Assembly (NCBI RefSeq): GCF_020497125.1
Contig: NC_059080.1
Location: 51,835,563 to 51,899,562 of the forward strand
DNA length: 64,000 nt
Reading direction: 5' to 3'
DNA from: Mauremys mutica
Lineage: Eukaryota; Chordata; Testudines; Geoemydidae
A model generated the notes under the pieces. It saw only the letters and a list, made by a program, of their open reading frames with translations. It searched no databases and was not told the DNA's origin. The position numbers and the translations under genes are program-made. Positions within the stretch are counted from its first letter, which is position 1. Each line of letters begins with the position of its first letter. Shown here piece after piece: positions 54,453-64,000 of this stretch.

Positions 54453-56600
54453 ACTTCACTGGGCAGGGCATTGGGGAAGGAGGTGTGGCCCTGTAGGGGC
54501 TGCTCTCCCCCTACATGGCTATCTGTGCTGCTCGTAGCCTGTGCAAGGAAGTAAAGGGTGCATTGCCCATGCACCCACAGTGGCTGATGGCTGACCCCTT
54601 GTTGCTTAGGGCATATCTCTGTACAGGCCAAACCAGATGCCTTAAGCTGAACATCCTTAAACTTTGTGAGTGGCCAAAGGATTCATGATCTCCAACTGAG
54701 AGGTCAAATTTTACAGCTCAGACCCATCTTACTTCTGACATAAGAAGTGTATGGGACTCGCTGCAACAAAAGCTTTCCAGTTGTTGCCCTTTTAATTTGC
54801 GGCTTATAATAAATAGACCATACAAGGCTTTTGGATACAAAGCTTAACACTGATTCATAGATTCAAGGATTTTAAGCTAAGTAGAGTAAAGGGCATCGGG
54901 AGGATGATTTCGTTAATGATATCGATCTTATTAAGAGTAGCAGCAAAAGCCACATGGCAATACACTGCTCTCTCAGAATGTGCGGCTGCTTCTTTTTGGC
55001 ATACATTAGTATTAACTAGCCTTACACTGGAGACATTCACTTGTGTAACTGCTCTACATAGCACAGGATAAGAAGATTGTATTGTTGTTATAAGGGCTTT
55101 GGCAGAGCTCTGTATGTTAGGCTATCCCTTCTGGGGTCATCAAGCCTTCCATAAACCTGCTAATTAGTGATATCCATGTGCAGAGTCCAGTGTTTTTGCC
55201 AATGGGTCTAAAAGTTACAGGCCATGTTTATTCAAGCAGCTGTGTTTCATATTTAAAGGGACAGAAGCAGGGGGGAGGGACCTAGCATTTCTGTGCACTG
55301 CCAGACAAACTGATGGCACAGTTGTGTCCATGAGAGTCACTGGCTGTTTCAAGCTCTTTGTTTAAAGTGACCTTAAAGACTTGGCCATGTTCTAATGTAT
55401 GCATACTTTGAACCATTGTAGATTAAGGGCAACTGATTCTGGGCTGTGTTGCAGCCTCCTTGCACCACCCTTGTAATGTAAAGGGGCCAGAAAGCAGTTA
55501 GACCTTCCCTAGTGCACACTCCTCTGATAATTTCCTGGACAGTGTAGTAATAACATGAAAGCCTGAGGCAGTCTACATGCTTGCAGCCATGGGCATTGAA
55601 AAATGCCAGAGGAGTGGTTAGGGTGAGAGTGCATGTGGCTAGAATCCACTACCAGACTGCCCTTTTAAGATCATTGCAACTCAGGCATATGATAGAGCAA
55701 CCTCTGAGCTGCTCTAGCTTACACTATGGGCCAAACTGGCCCTTGGCAGCCCCATAATCCTAGAGGTGCAAAGATGGCATAATGTTACTTTTCTCCCTAC
55801 CTCCAGTCTCTGCCCTGAGCTGTCTCTCCTGAGAGATGCAGTGGCCCAGGAGCATGCTAATATTATGTCCAAAGACAATGCAGGTGCTCTGCACCTCAGA
55901 AAATCAGGCCAATTTTATTTATGTGCCTAAATGTGGCTTTAGAAACCTAACTTTAGGCTTAAGACACATTAGACCTTTAAGCATTCTGAAAACTTGCATG
56001 AGCGTGATGGTATGGTAGATTTTCACCTCTACAGCCTTGTGCCTGAGGCTGGGAGAAATTACATTTCCATGAATTTGGTGAGTCAAGCTTAGTCCTGAGT
56101 GGACGTTTGCCAGAATCTCAGTCAAGCACTGTGTTTGGCTGGCACTGACCGCCGTCAGCCTTCACTCTGGAGAAATTTAGGACTAAAAGAGCGAAAGGGG
56201 TGTTGCAATGCAGGGTGGGTCCTGGACGTGGTTTGGAACTGCAATAACAGAGGCAGCGCAGATCAAAATGTCCACATGGAGTCTGATCAAAACACTGGAA
56301 AGACTCCACCTTTCTTCTCGCCCTGGTAGATCTTTAAAGGAAACTCTGCTCTCCTGTATGCAAGCATAAATTCAAAGTGTCTTCACTGATTTACACTAGT
56401 GCAACTGAGGGCAAAATTCAGCCCCTAAAGCTGAATTTGTGATGGCACTTAATTTCCACTGGAACAGACTGATGTCTCCAGCACAGTGTTTTTTACTTCC
56501 CAGTAATAGCGACTGGACAGAGAAAACCAATGGTGGGGGAATATCCCATTACCACTGCGAGAAGCAGAAGCAGTAAATGCCAGTGCCATTGGTCTGGACG
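54453..56600. other. No gene recognised
   Basis: Unique-looking DNA. Near 56365-56425 ATTTACACTAGTGCAACTGA resembles an old dispersed repeat. No exon signals beyond chance. Confidence 0.3.
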
Positions 56601-56856
56601 GAGGCCCAACCATGGGTGGCGAGTTCTATGGGCCCATGGTGCCTGGGCCCAGCTCCAGAACTGTCTGAGGCTGGGTGTCTCCCTCGGCCTCACCTTCTGC
56701 CCTGGGCGCCCCTGCCCTGTGTGTCCCCTGAGCCATTTAAAATGGCTTAGGGCTCCCACTCACCACCAGCAGTGCAGTGGAGCTGAGCGGCTTCCTGCCT
56801 GCTCACTCCATGTGGCTGCCGGCCCCTCCCTGCAGCCCCTGGGTGGGGTGGGTCGG

Positions 56857-57129
56857 CAGGGGAGGCTCCAGGCCCCAGCACGCCAAGTGCGTGCTTAGGG
56901 CGGCATGCCGCGGGGGGCGCTCTGCCGGTCGCCGGGAGGGCGGCAGGCTGCTCCAGTGGACCTCCCGCAGACATGCCTGCGGAGGGTCCGATGGTCCTAC
57001 GGCTCCGGTGGAGCATCCGCAGGCACGTCTGCGGGAGGTCCACCGGAGCCGCGGGACTGGTGACCGGCAAAGCGCCCCCTGCGGCGTGCCGCCGTGCTTG
57101 GGGTGGCGAAATGGCTAGAGCCGCCCCTG
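56857..57129. mobile_element. hAT element, 273 bp, nested
   Basis: The ends CAGGGGAGGCTCCAGG and GCTAGAGCCGCCCCTG are inverted repeats. TGGGTCGG (56849-56856) and TGGGTCAG (57130-57137) match at 7 of 8. The interior is a GC-rich hairpin with GGTGGACCTCCCGCAG-type words in both orientations. Confidence 0.85.
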
Positions 57130-57244
57130 TGGGTCAGTGTCCTGCCCGAAGTGAACTGCAGTCAATGGGAAGCTGCAGTGGCAGTGCCTGGGGCAGTGCC
57201 TTTGGGTAGCAGCACATGGAGACTCCTGTCCCTCCCTGCTTAGG

Positions 57245-57800
57245 AGCCCCAGGTAAGAGCCACTCCCCCACCCCCTCCCAGAGCCTACACCCCCCCTTAA
57301 GCCCTCAAACTCCCTCCCAGAGCCTGCACCCCCTCCCTCCACCCCCCTCTGGCCTCCAAACTCCTTCCCAGAACTTCCATCCCCTCCCTCCTCGCCCCCT
57401 CCCATCCCCCAAACTCCCTCCCAGAGCCTGCACCCCCCCCTCCCATCCCCCAAACTCCCTCCCAGAGCCTGCAACCCGACTCTGAGCCTGCACCCAAACT
57501 CAGTCCCAGAGCTTGTACCCCTCATCCTCTCCTGCACCCCCAGCCCCTGTCCCAGCCCGGAGCCTGCACACAGCACCCAAACTCTGTCCCAGAGCCTACA
57601 CCCCCACCCCCTTCCCACACACCCCCTCCTGTACCCCCAGAGCCTGCACCCAGGACCCAAACTCCATCTCAGAGCCTGCACCCCAGAGCCCCTCCTGCAC
57701 CCAAACTCCTTCCCAGAGCCCAACCTCTCACCTATCCTGCACTCCAATCCCCTGCCCCAGCCTAGGGCCTGCAACCCAGACCTCTCCCGCAACTCCCTCC
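57245..57800. repeat. Degenerate C-rich minisatellite inside the outer hAT
   Basis: AACTCCCTCCCAGAGCCTGC followed by ACCCCC recurs many times with variation, in units of about 28-35 bp. It is the source of long spurious open frames on both strands. Confidence 0.75.
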
Positions 57801-57898
57801 CAGAGCCTTTAGGCAGGTGGAGGGCGGAGTCTGGGGGGGGGGGAGGGGGTTCTGGGCACCACCAAAATTTCTACAAACCTGCCACCCCTGGGCCCAGC

Positions 57899-59170
57899 CA
57901 GACTAAGTCCAAGCTCCCATGGTAAGTTTGTAACAGAGGTAGGAATTGAATGCAGCTCTGTTGAGTTCCAAGGCTCTAACTACCAGACAAGCCTAAGCCA
58001 AGTTCACTGCTGCACTCACTAGACCAAGCCTGGACGGTCCCGTTTTTAGTCTTTTGATAAAACATTGTAAAGACTGTCTGAGCAACACACTGGTGTATTT
58101 GCAACTTTACAGAACGGCTGTCTCAGTGGATGTAGGACAAAACTCTCTCAGCATTATGACAGATTTATGTTACCAATCTGCCTGGGACTTCAGATGATCA
58201 GCCTGAAGCTGCAGGATCTTTAGGGAAGGAGATGAAGGAGCACACCAAGTGACTAAGTTTAAGGCTTTATTAATCAAATAACAGCAGTGAGTTCTGGGTG
58301 CTCCCCACGTCACTCAGTGGAAGGAAGGAAGCGTTAGTGCCCAAGCCCTAACCCACTTTCATACTCACACATGCACAACCCAAGGCTGGCCAAGCCTGGG
58401 TGTAACATAAGAAGAAGTGGGGAGAAGGGAAGACAGGAGTTATGTCCTGTGCACAGGCCAGCTAGGGTTCACTGTTGATCTCCGACTTGCTTCAGCTTTC
58501 GGGAGGGCGTTAAGCCCTGGGTTCTTCCGGAGGCGTTTTCATCCAGGGATCCTCATCTCCCGTGCTCTCGGTACCAATTTGAACCACCCTTCTGTGACTC
58601 TTTTAGGTTCCCCAAAACACACTGGCTTCAGGGTTGCAAGGCTGTTGTTTTTCAGCTCACTGGTCTTTGCAATCTTTCTTGTTTGCAACCCCCTTCAGAT
58701 CTGTCTGGGTCAGTTCTCCTTTCCCACAGGCTTTTGGCTGTTTGGCAGCAGGGAGCTTGTTTGTGTGTGTTGGCCTTAAGCAGCAGTTTCGTTCCTTATC
58801 TTTGAGCCTAGCTGAATCACTGAGTTAACCCGTTCCTTTCTCCCTCCCTCCTCCTTTGGCCTCTTGCAATCTGCAAAGGAATCTTTCACTCCACACTCAC
58901 ACCTGCAACCCTTCCCAAGATCCTTTCCCCTGCATATATAAGCGTTAGCAATATACAACACAGGTGCTTACCCAGGGAATCCCATTGGGGGGGGGGGGAG
59001 TTTTATCATGAAAACATTACTTAGCCCATAGAAATGAGAAAAGCCCTTTGCACACAAAGTCCCCCTCCCAGAATCCTGTGACCATGGCGAGGCATCTGAA
59101 CAACATGATGGCCCATGAATGTGTGGTGACATTTTGTCATTGCAAACAGCTGCAGTGCTGTTAAATTCAC
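57899..59170. other. No gene recognised
   Basis: Unique-looking DNA with a G-run at about 58987-58999. The frame at 58417-58779 has hydrophobic stretches but no supporting signals. Confidence 0.3.
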
Positions 59171-59177
59171 CATAAAC

Positions 59178-59345
59178 CAGTGGTGGGCAAACTGCGGCCT
59201 ATGGGCTGCATGTGGCCCGTCAGGGTAATCCGTCGATGGGCTACCAGACAGTTTGTTTACATTTGCACGGCTGCCCACAGTTCCCAGGGGCTACGGTTCA
59301 CTGTTCCCAGCCAATGGGAGCTGCAGGAAGTGGCACAGCCACAGG
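59178..59345 (+). mobile_element. hAT 5'-end fragment
   Basis: CAGTGGTGGGCAAACTGCGG begins a known reptile hAT arm, followed by GCATGTGGCCCGTCAGGGTA and CAATGGGAGCTGCAGGAAGT. The opposite end (CACCACTG type) is missing, so this is a truncated copy. Confidence 0.65.
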
Positions 59346-59484
59346 GATAGACACAGCATAATGACTCCACTGCCATAGATGCAGCATAATGACTCGATGC
59401 AACATTTTCATATCTTGCCACAACCAGTCACGATAGGGTGATGCCTGAAATAAAGTGGTGAAATAGATGCTTCCCACAAGTACC

Positions 59485-59890
59485 TTCCACAGCATCCCTC
59501 AATTATACACCCCTATACCAGCCACCATTCTGCACCCCTGTATTAGCACCATGATCCCACTGGGATGCACCCCAATACCTCCCAATGTTATACATCCCCA
59601 AACACCAATGCCCATCCACCATTGTACACCACAGTACCATCCACCAGTATACACCCTCTACTACCCACCATCATACATCCCCAGTACCACTCACTCCTTC
59701 CACTATTAGACGCCCTATACTACCCACACTTTCCTTCATTCTACTTCCCACATACCACCAATGCTCTCCCATTACACATCCCAGTAACACCTACACACTG
59801 CCACCATTATACTCCCCAGCACTAGCAACCCCCTCCCACCATTAGAAACCCGAACCCACCTGCACTCTCCCCATATTGTACACCCCACAG
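59485..59890. repeat. Degenerate minisatellite (ATACACCCC / CCACCATT units)
   Basis: Units like ATTATACACCCCTATACC and AGCCACCATTCTGCACCCC recur about every 28-35 bp with much divergence. It produces three overlapping threonine/proline/histidine-rich open frames that are not genes. Confidence 0.7.
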
Positions 59891-59892
59891 CC

Positions 59893-60165
59893 TCTGAAAG
59901 TAGGACAAGATGTAATAGTCTTAATTTTCAGCAAGGGAGATTTAGGTTAGAAATTAGGAAAAAACATTCTAACAAGAAGGATAGTTAACTCTGGGACATG
60001 CTTCCAATGGAGGTTGTAGAATCCCTATCACTGGAGGCTTTTAAGAACAGATTGGACAAACACCTGTCAGGGATGGTCTAGGTTTACTTGGTACTGCACA
60101 GGGAGCTGGACTTTATGACTTCTCAAGGTCCCTTGCAGCCCTGGCTAGCTAAATAGATACACAGG
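59893..60165 (+). mobile_element. CR1 3' end
   Basis: TTTAGGTTAGAAATTAGGAA, GGACATGCTTCCAATGGAGG, TGTCAGGGATGGTCTAGGTT and TTCTCAAGGTCCCTTGCAGC follow the same order as the CR1 tails at 1643 and 54230. Confidence 0.85.
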
Positions 60166-61536
60166 TAGTGAGACAGACAAATATTCAGTATCTCAGTACA
60201 CTTCCTACTCTTAATCACAGTGGTGAAATGATTAGCTAAAGGAACAGCTTCACCAGCACAATTCCTCTGCCCAGGGTGAAATTCACCAACTATTTTGAGG
60301 ACATAGGTGAAGCAAGGCTCTGCTAATACACCTTGAAAGAGGGGCTATTATATCTAAATTAGTGTTTCTTCTGCAGGTTCTAGAAAAGGGATTTCATTGG
60401 TGCCACCTGTCTATTACAATACACTGATACTTTGCAGGTGTCTGTCACTCCCTGTATCTGATTGTCCTCATTTCGTTGCATTTGCTGCAGACAGCTACTG
60501 AAACATGACTTTCGAATCTAGCTGGATTTTGAGCACTCCGAGCTAATCCCATGTGCGTCACACACCAATTAGCGCCACCTCTCCAAAAAAAATGCAGCCA
60601 CACAGTGCAGGAAAGAAAGGGTTAAATTCAACAGCTTGCAGCCACACTGGAGAGTTACATCATGTTGCTGTGGAAACTAACTTCCTGAAGCCACAGTGAT
60701 GTATAGTAAAGCTCTGGGTCAGCGGGTAATAAATTCTCTTTTAAAAGTGCTTTTTCCACCCATCTGCTGATGTAAACATCATTAAAAGAAATGACGGTGG
60801 AGAGATGGATTTCTTTTTATATCAATTTTCAGACAAAAGAAATATTTTTTTTTTAAAGAAAAGTTGTTGAAAATCAGAGCGCGCTATAAATAAAAAAAGC
60901 GGGTGATGGAAAGGAAAATTTCCACTGGTGACTGGTTTACAGTCTACAGTGATTTAATGGTAAATTACAGTTCCCTCTGGGAAGCTGTGACAGAGCCGGG
61001 GACTTGCTCAGTGAGAGAAGGTAATGGCTCACCCTTCAGAATTAGAAAAGCCCCTGCTCCTGGAGGGTGAAGGCCTTCTAGCTGGCAATAGGCAGATACT
61101 ATTTGTTCCATCTGCTGCCTCCCCGTCCCTTCCTTTGTTCTGTAACTGGGTCTGGCTGTACCTTTATTCTGAGTCTGCCTGGCCTCCTGTCTGAAGCACA
61201 GTTTTTCGCTCCCCTCCTGGGAAGAAACAGCAAGGAGCCGCATGCTTTGTGTGGCACATGTTCACACTGAGGACAAACGGGGCCATGGGGCGGGATTCAC
61301 TTTTGACCTGACTGCTGAGGCTGGGGAAGCTGCAGCAGGGATACATGTAGCTCCATTTCTCTAAACACTGGCTCCACACACAATGGGGCTTGGCTCTGAG
61401 GCATCCCGGTTTGTGCTGGTTATGCTGTAGTTCCACAACATGCTTCCAACACCTTTTGGTCCTGCCTAGGGAGACAAGAACCAGCCATGTGGGAGCACAG
61501 CCGGGGCACTGCAGTGCTATGACACAGTCCCCTGGC
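60166..61536. other. No gene recognised
   Basis: Unique-looking DNA, partly AT-rich (60780-60900). No repeat termini or exon signals. Confidence 0.3.
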
Positions 61537-64000
61537 ATAGAATCACAGACTTTAAGGTCAGAAGGGACCATTATGATTGTCTAGTCTGACCTCCTGCACA
61601 ACGCAGGCCACAGAATCTCACCCACCCACTCCTGTATCAAACTCCTAACCTATGTCTGAGCTATTGAAGTCCAAATCGTGGTTTAAAGACTTCAAGGTAC
61701 AGAGAATCCTCCAGCAAGAGACCCTTGCCCCATGCTGCAGAGGAAGGCGAAAACTCCCCAGGGCCTCTGACAATCTGCTCTGGAGGAAAATTCCTTCCCG
61801 ACCCCAACTATGGTGATCAGCTAAACCCTGAGCATGTGGGCAAGACTCACCAGCCAGACACCCAGGAAAGAATTCTCTGTAGTAACTCATATCTCACCCC
61901 ATCTAACATCCCATCACGGGCCACTGGACATATTTACTGCTAATACTCAAAGATCAATGAATTCCCAAAATTAGGCTACCCCATCATACCATCCCCTCCA
62001 TAAACGTATCAAGCTCAGTCTTGAATCCAGATATGTCTTTTGTCCCCACTGCTCCCCTTGGAAGGCTGTTCCAGAACTTCACTCTTATGATGGTTAGAAA
62101 CCTTCATTTAATTTCAAGTCTAAACTTCCTGATGGCCCTTATATCCATTTGTTCTCGAGTCCATATTGGTACTGAGCTTAAATAATTCCTCTCCCTCCCT
62201 GGTATTTATCCCTCTGATATATTTATAGAGAGCAATCATATCTCCCCATAGCCTTCTTTTGGTTAGGCTAAACAAGCCAAGCTCTTTGAGTCTCCTTTCA
62301 TAAGACAGGTTTTCCATTCCTCGGATCATCCTAGTAGCCCTTCTCTGTACCTGTTCCAGTTTGAATTCATCCTTTTTAAACATGGGAGACCAGAACTGCA
62401 CACAGTATTCCAGATGAGGTCTCACCAGTGCCTTGTATAACAGTACTAACACCTCCTTATCTCTACTGGAAATACCTCACCTGATGCATCCCAGGACTGC
62501 ATTACCTTTTTTCATGGCTATATCACATTGGCGGCTCATAGTCATCCTGTGATCAACCAATATTCCGAGGTCCTTTCCTCCTCTGTTACTTCCAACTGAT
62601 GCGTCCCCAAAAATTCTTGTTATTAATGCCTAAATGTATGACCTTGCACTTTTCACTATTAAATTTCATCCTATTACCATTACTCCAGTTTACAAGGTCA
62701 TCCAGATCTTCCTGTATAATATTCCAGTCCTTCTCTGTATTGGCAATACCTCCCAGTTTTGTGTCATCCGCAAACTTTATTAGTACATTCCCACTTTTTG
62801 TGCCAAGGTCAGTAATAAAAAGATTAAATAAGATTGATCCCCAAACCGATCCCTGAGGAAGTCCACTAGTAACCTCCTTCCAGCCTGACAGTTCACCTTT
62901 CAGTACGACCCGTTGTAGTCTCCCCTTTAACCAGTTCCTTATCCACCTTTCAATTTTCATATTGATCCCCAGCTTTTCCAATTTAGCTAATAATTCCCCA
63001 TGTGGAACCATATCAAATGCCTTACTGAAATCAAGGTAAATTAGATCCACTGCATTTCCTTTGTCTACAAGATCTGTTACCTTCTCAAAGAAGGAAATCA
63101 GGTTGGGTTGGCACGATCTACCTTTTGTAAAACCATGTTGTATTTTGTCTCAATCACCATTGACCTCAATGTCCTTAACTACTTTCTCCTTCAAAATTTT
63201 TTCCAAGACCTTTCATATTAACAGGCCTGTAGTTACCTGGATCACATTTTTTTCCCTTTCTTAAAAATAGGAACTCCAGGGTTTAGCAATTCTCCAGTCA
63301 TATGGTACAATCCCTGAGTTTACAGATTCATTAAAATTTCTTGCTAATGGCCTTGCAATTTCATGTGCCTTTAATATTCTTGGATTAAGATTATCTGGGT
63401 CTCCCGATTTAGTCCGATTAAGCTGTTCGAGTTTGGCTTCTATTTCGTATGTGGTAATATCTACCTCCATATCCTCATTCCCATTTGTCATCCTACCATT
63501 ATCCCCAAGCTCCTCATTAGCCTCATTAAAGACTGAGGCAAAGTATTTGTTTAGATATTGGGCCATGCCTAGATTATCCTTAACCACCACTCCATCCTCA
63601 GTGTTTAGCGGTCCTACTTCTTCTTTCTTTGTTTTTTTTCTTATTTATATGGCTATAGAACCTTTTACTATTGGTTTTAAGTCCCTTTTTCAAGGTTCAA
63701 CTCTACATGTCTTTTGGCCTTTCTCACTTTATCCCTACATGTTCTGACCTCAATAAGGTAGCTTTCCTTGATGATCCCTCCCATCTTCCACTCCTTGTAA
63801 GCTTTCTGCTTTTTCTTAATCTCTTCTCTGAGATGCTTGCTCATCCAGCTTGGTCTACAACTCCTGCCTATTAATTTTTCCCCCTTTCTTGGGATGTAGG
63901 CTTCTGATAGTTTCTACAACTTTGACTTGAAGTAATTCCAGGCCTCCTCCGCCTTTAGATCCACAAGTTCTTCAGTCCAATCCACTTCCCTACCTAATTT
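61537..64000 (-). mobile_element. Long CR1 LINE copy running off the right edge
   Basis: The 3' end at left is CATAGAATCACAGACTTTAA with GGTCAGAAGGGACCATTATG. A long 3' UTR follows (about 61570-62100), then ORF2 upstream to the window edge. The subfamily differs from the CR1s at 38.4 and 47.9 kb. The tail at 15212 belongs to a similar subfamily in opposite orientation. Confidence 0.95.
62120..63590 (-). pseudogene. CR1 ORF2 reverse transcriptase, broken
   Basis: Minus-strand order: 63590-63261 (MAQYLNKYFASVFNEANEEL, then KSGDPDNLNPRILK), 63050-62586 (LIYLDFSKAFDMVPHGELLA, PQGSVWGSILFNLFITDL, IKFADDTKLGG) and 62452-62120 ([40 protein letters not shown]). The catalytic FADD box is intact in the middle piece. 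Frameshifts or stops near 62480-62585 and 63060-63250 break the gene. Upstream connector sequence continues to the window edge, where the endonuclease may lie. Confidence 0.9.

Larger units (their letters stand above)
56611..57890. mobile_element. hAT nonautonomous element, 1280 bp, with nested hAT
   Basis: The ends CATGGGTGGCGAGTTCTATG and (reverse complement) CAGGGGTGGCAGGTTTGTAG are imperfect inverted repeats. GGCCCAAC and GGCCCAGC flank it (56603-56610, 57891-57898; 7 of 8). The interior includes a C-rich minisatellite and a second hAT (56857-57129). The 225-codon minus-strand frame inside is an artefact of the C-rich repeats. Confidence 0.8.

Noticed and set aside
57115..57792. 225-codon glycine-rich minus-strand frame
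   Set aside because: It is the complement of a C-rich minisatellite inside a hAT element; composition and repetition explain the lack of stops.
58417..58779. 120-codon frame with hydrophobic stretches
   Set aside because: No good start context, motif, conserved neighbour or splice signal; likely chance.
59467..59845. Threonine/histidine-rich frames
   Set aside because: They are translations of a degenerate minisatellite in three frames.

Overview
This is vertebrate nuclear DNA, most likely from a turtle. A crocodilian is possible but less likely. The host call rests on repeat content: many CR1 LINEs with the sauropsid 3' end (ATTCTATGA-type tails), MIR/CORE-SINE copies, DNA transposons whose ends carry GTCTACACT, a two-gene Harbinger element (DDE transposase plus Myb/SANT protein), a DIRS-type tyrosine-recombinase retrotransposon, and short insertions that look Penelope-like. 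No bacterial genes, CRISPR arrays, rRNA or tRNA genes were seen. I recognised no complete host gene. The only host-coding candidate is a signal-peptide-like first exon at 29596-29731 that ends at a splice donor.

Layout. 1-1642: a Harbinger-like element cut by the window edge, with a duplicated terminus, then a CR1 3' end. 3-9 kb: mostly unique DNA with a small palindromic insertion at 6.65 kb. 9.2-12.9 kb: MIR, hAT, an L2-like LINE tail, a perfect 101-bp inverted repeat, a LINE reverse-transcriptase relic and an AT-rich foldback element. 15.8-21.2 kb: a Penelope-like fragment and a decayed DIRS element (gag-like, RNase H, tyrosine recombinase, terminal hairpin) with a CR1 inside it. 22.4-24.6 kb: a second, complete copy of the element at 1-1642, in opposite orientation. 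25.9-28 kb: an MIR hit by a Harbinger-like MITE, which was hit by a hAT; a second hAT sits further along the same MIR. 29.3-32.8 kb: more MITE and hAT insertions around the candidate exon. 34.8-35.5 kb: a solo LTR. 38.4-40.5 kb: a long CR1 carrying another solo LTR. 42.5-46.6 kb: a 4-kb Harbinger with both genes, both dead. 47.7-49.7 kb: CR1 inside CR1, with a hAT inside the younger copy. 53.2-54.5 kb: MITE and CR1. 56.6-57.9 kb: hAT inside hAT. 59.2-60.2 kb: hAT fragment, degenerate minisatellite, CR1 tail. 61.5-64 kb: a long CR1 leaving the right edge.

How it fits together. The window is intergenic or intronic DNA shaped by repeated transposition, not a gene cluster. Many insertions keep readable target-site duplications: 8 bp for hAT, 5 bp for LTRs, 12-13 bp for the palindromic insertions. 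A relative order of events can therefore be read directly. The points most worth following are two palindromic insertions of one short repeat family, the larger with a hammerhead-like core on each strand; a foldback family whose centre repeatedly holds a ZNF143/THAP11-like ACTACA-TCCC-ATGC motif; the 76-bp terminus duplication; the DIRS relic; and the unassigned signal-peptide exon.
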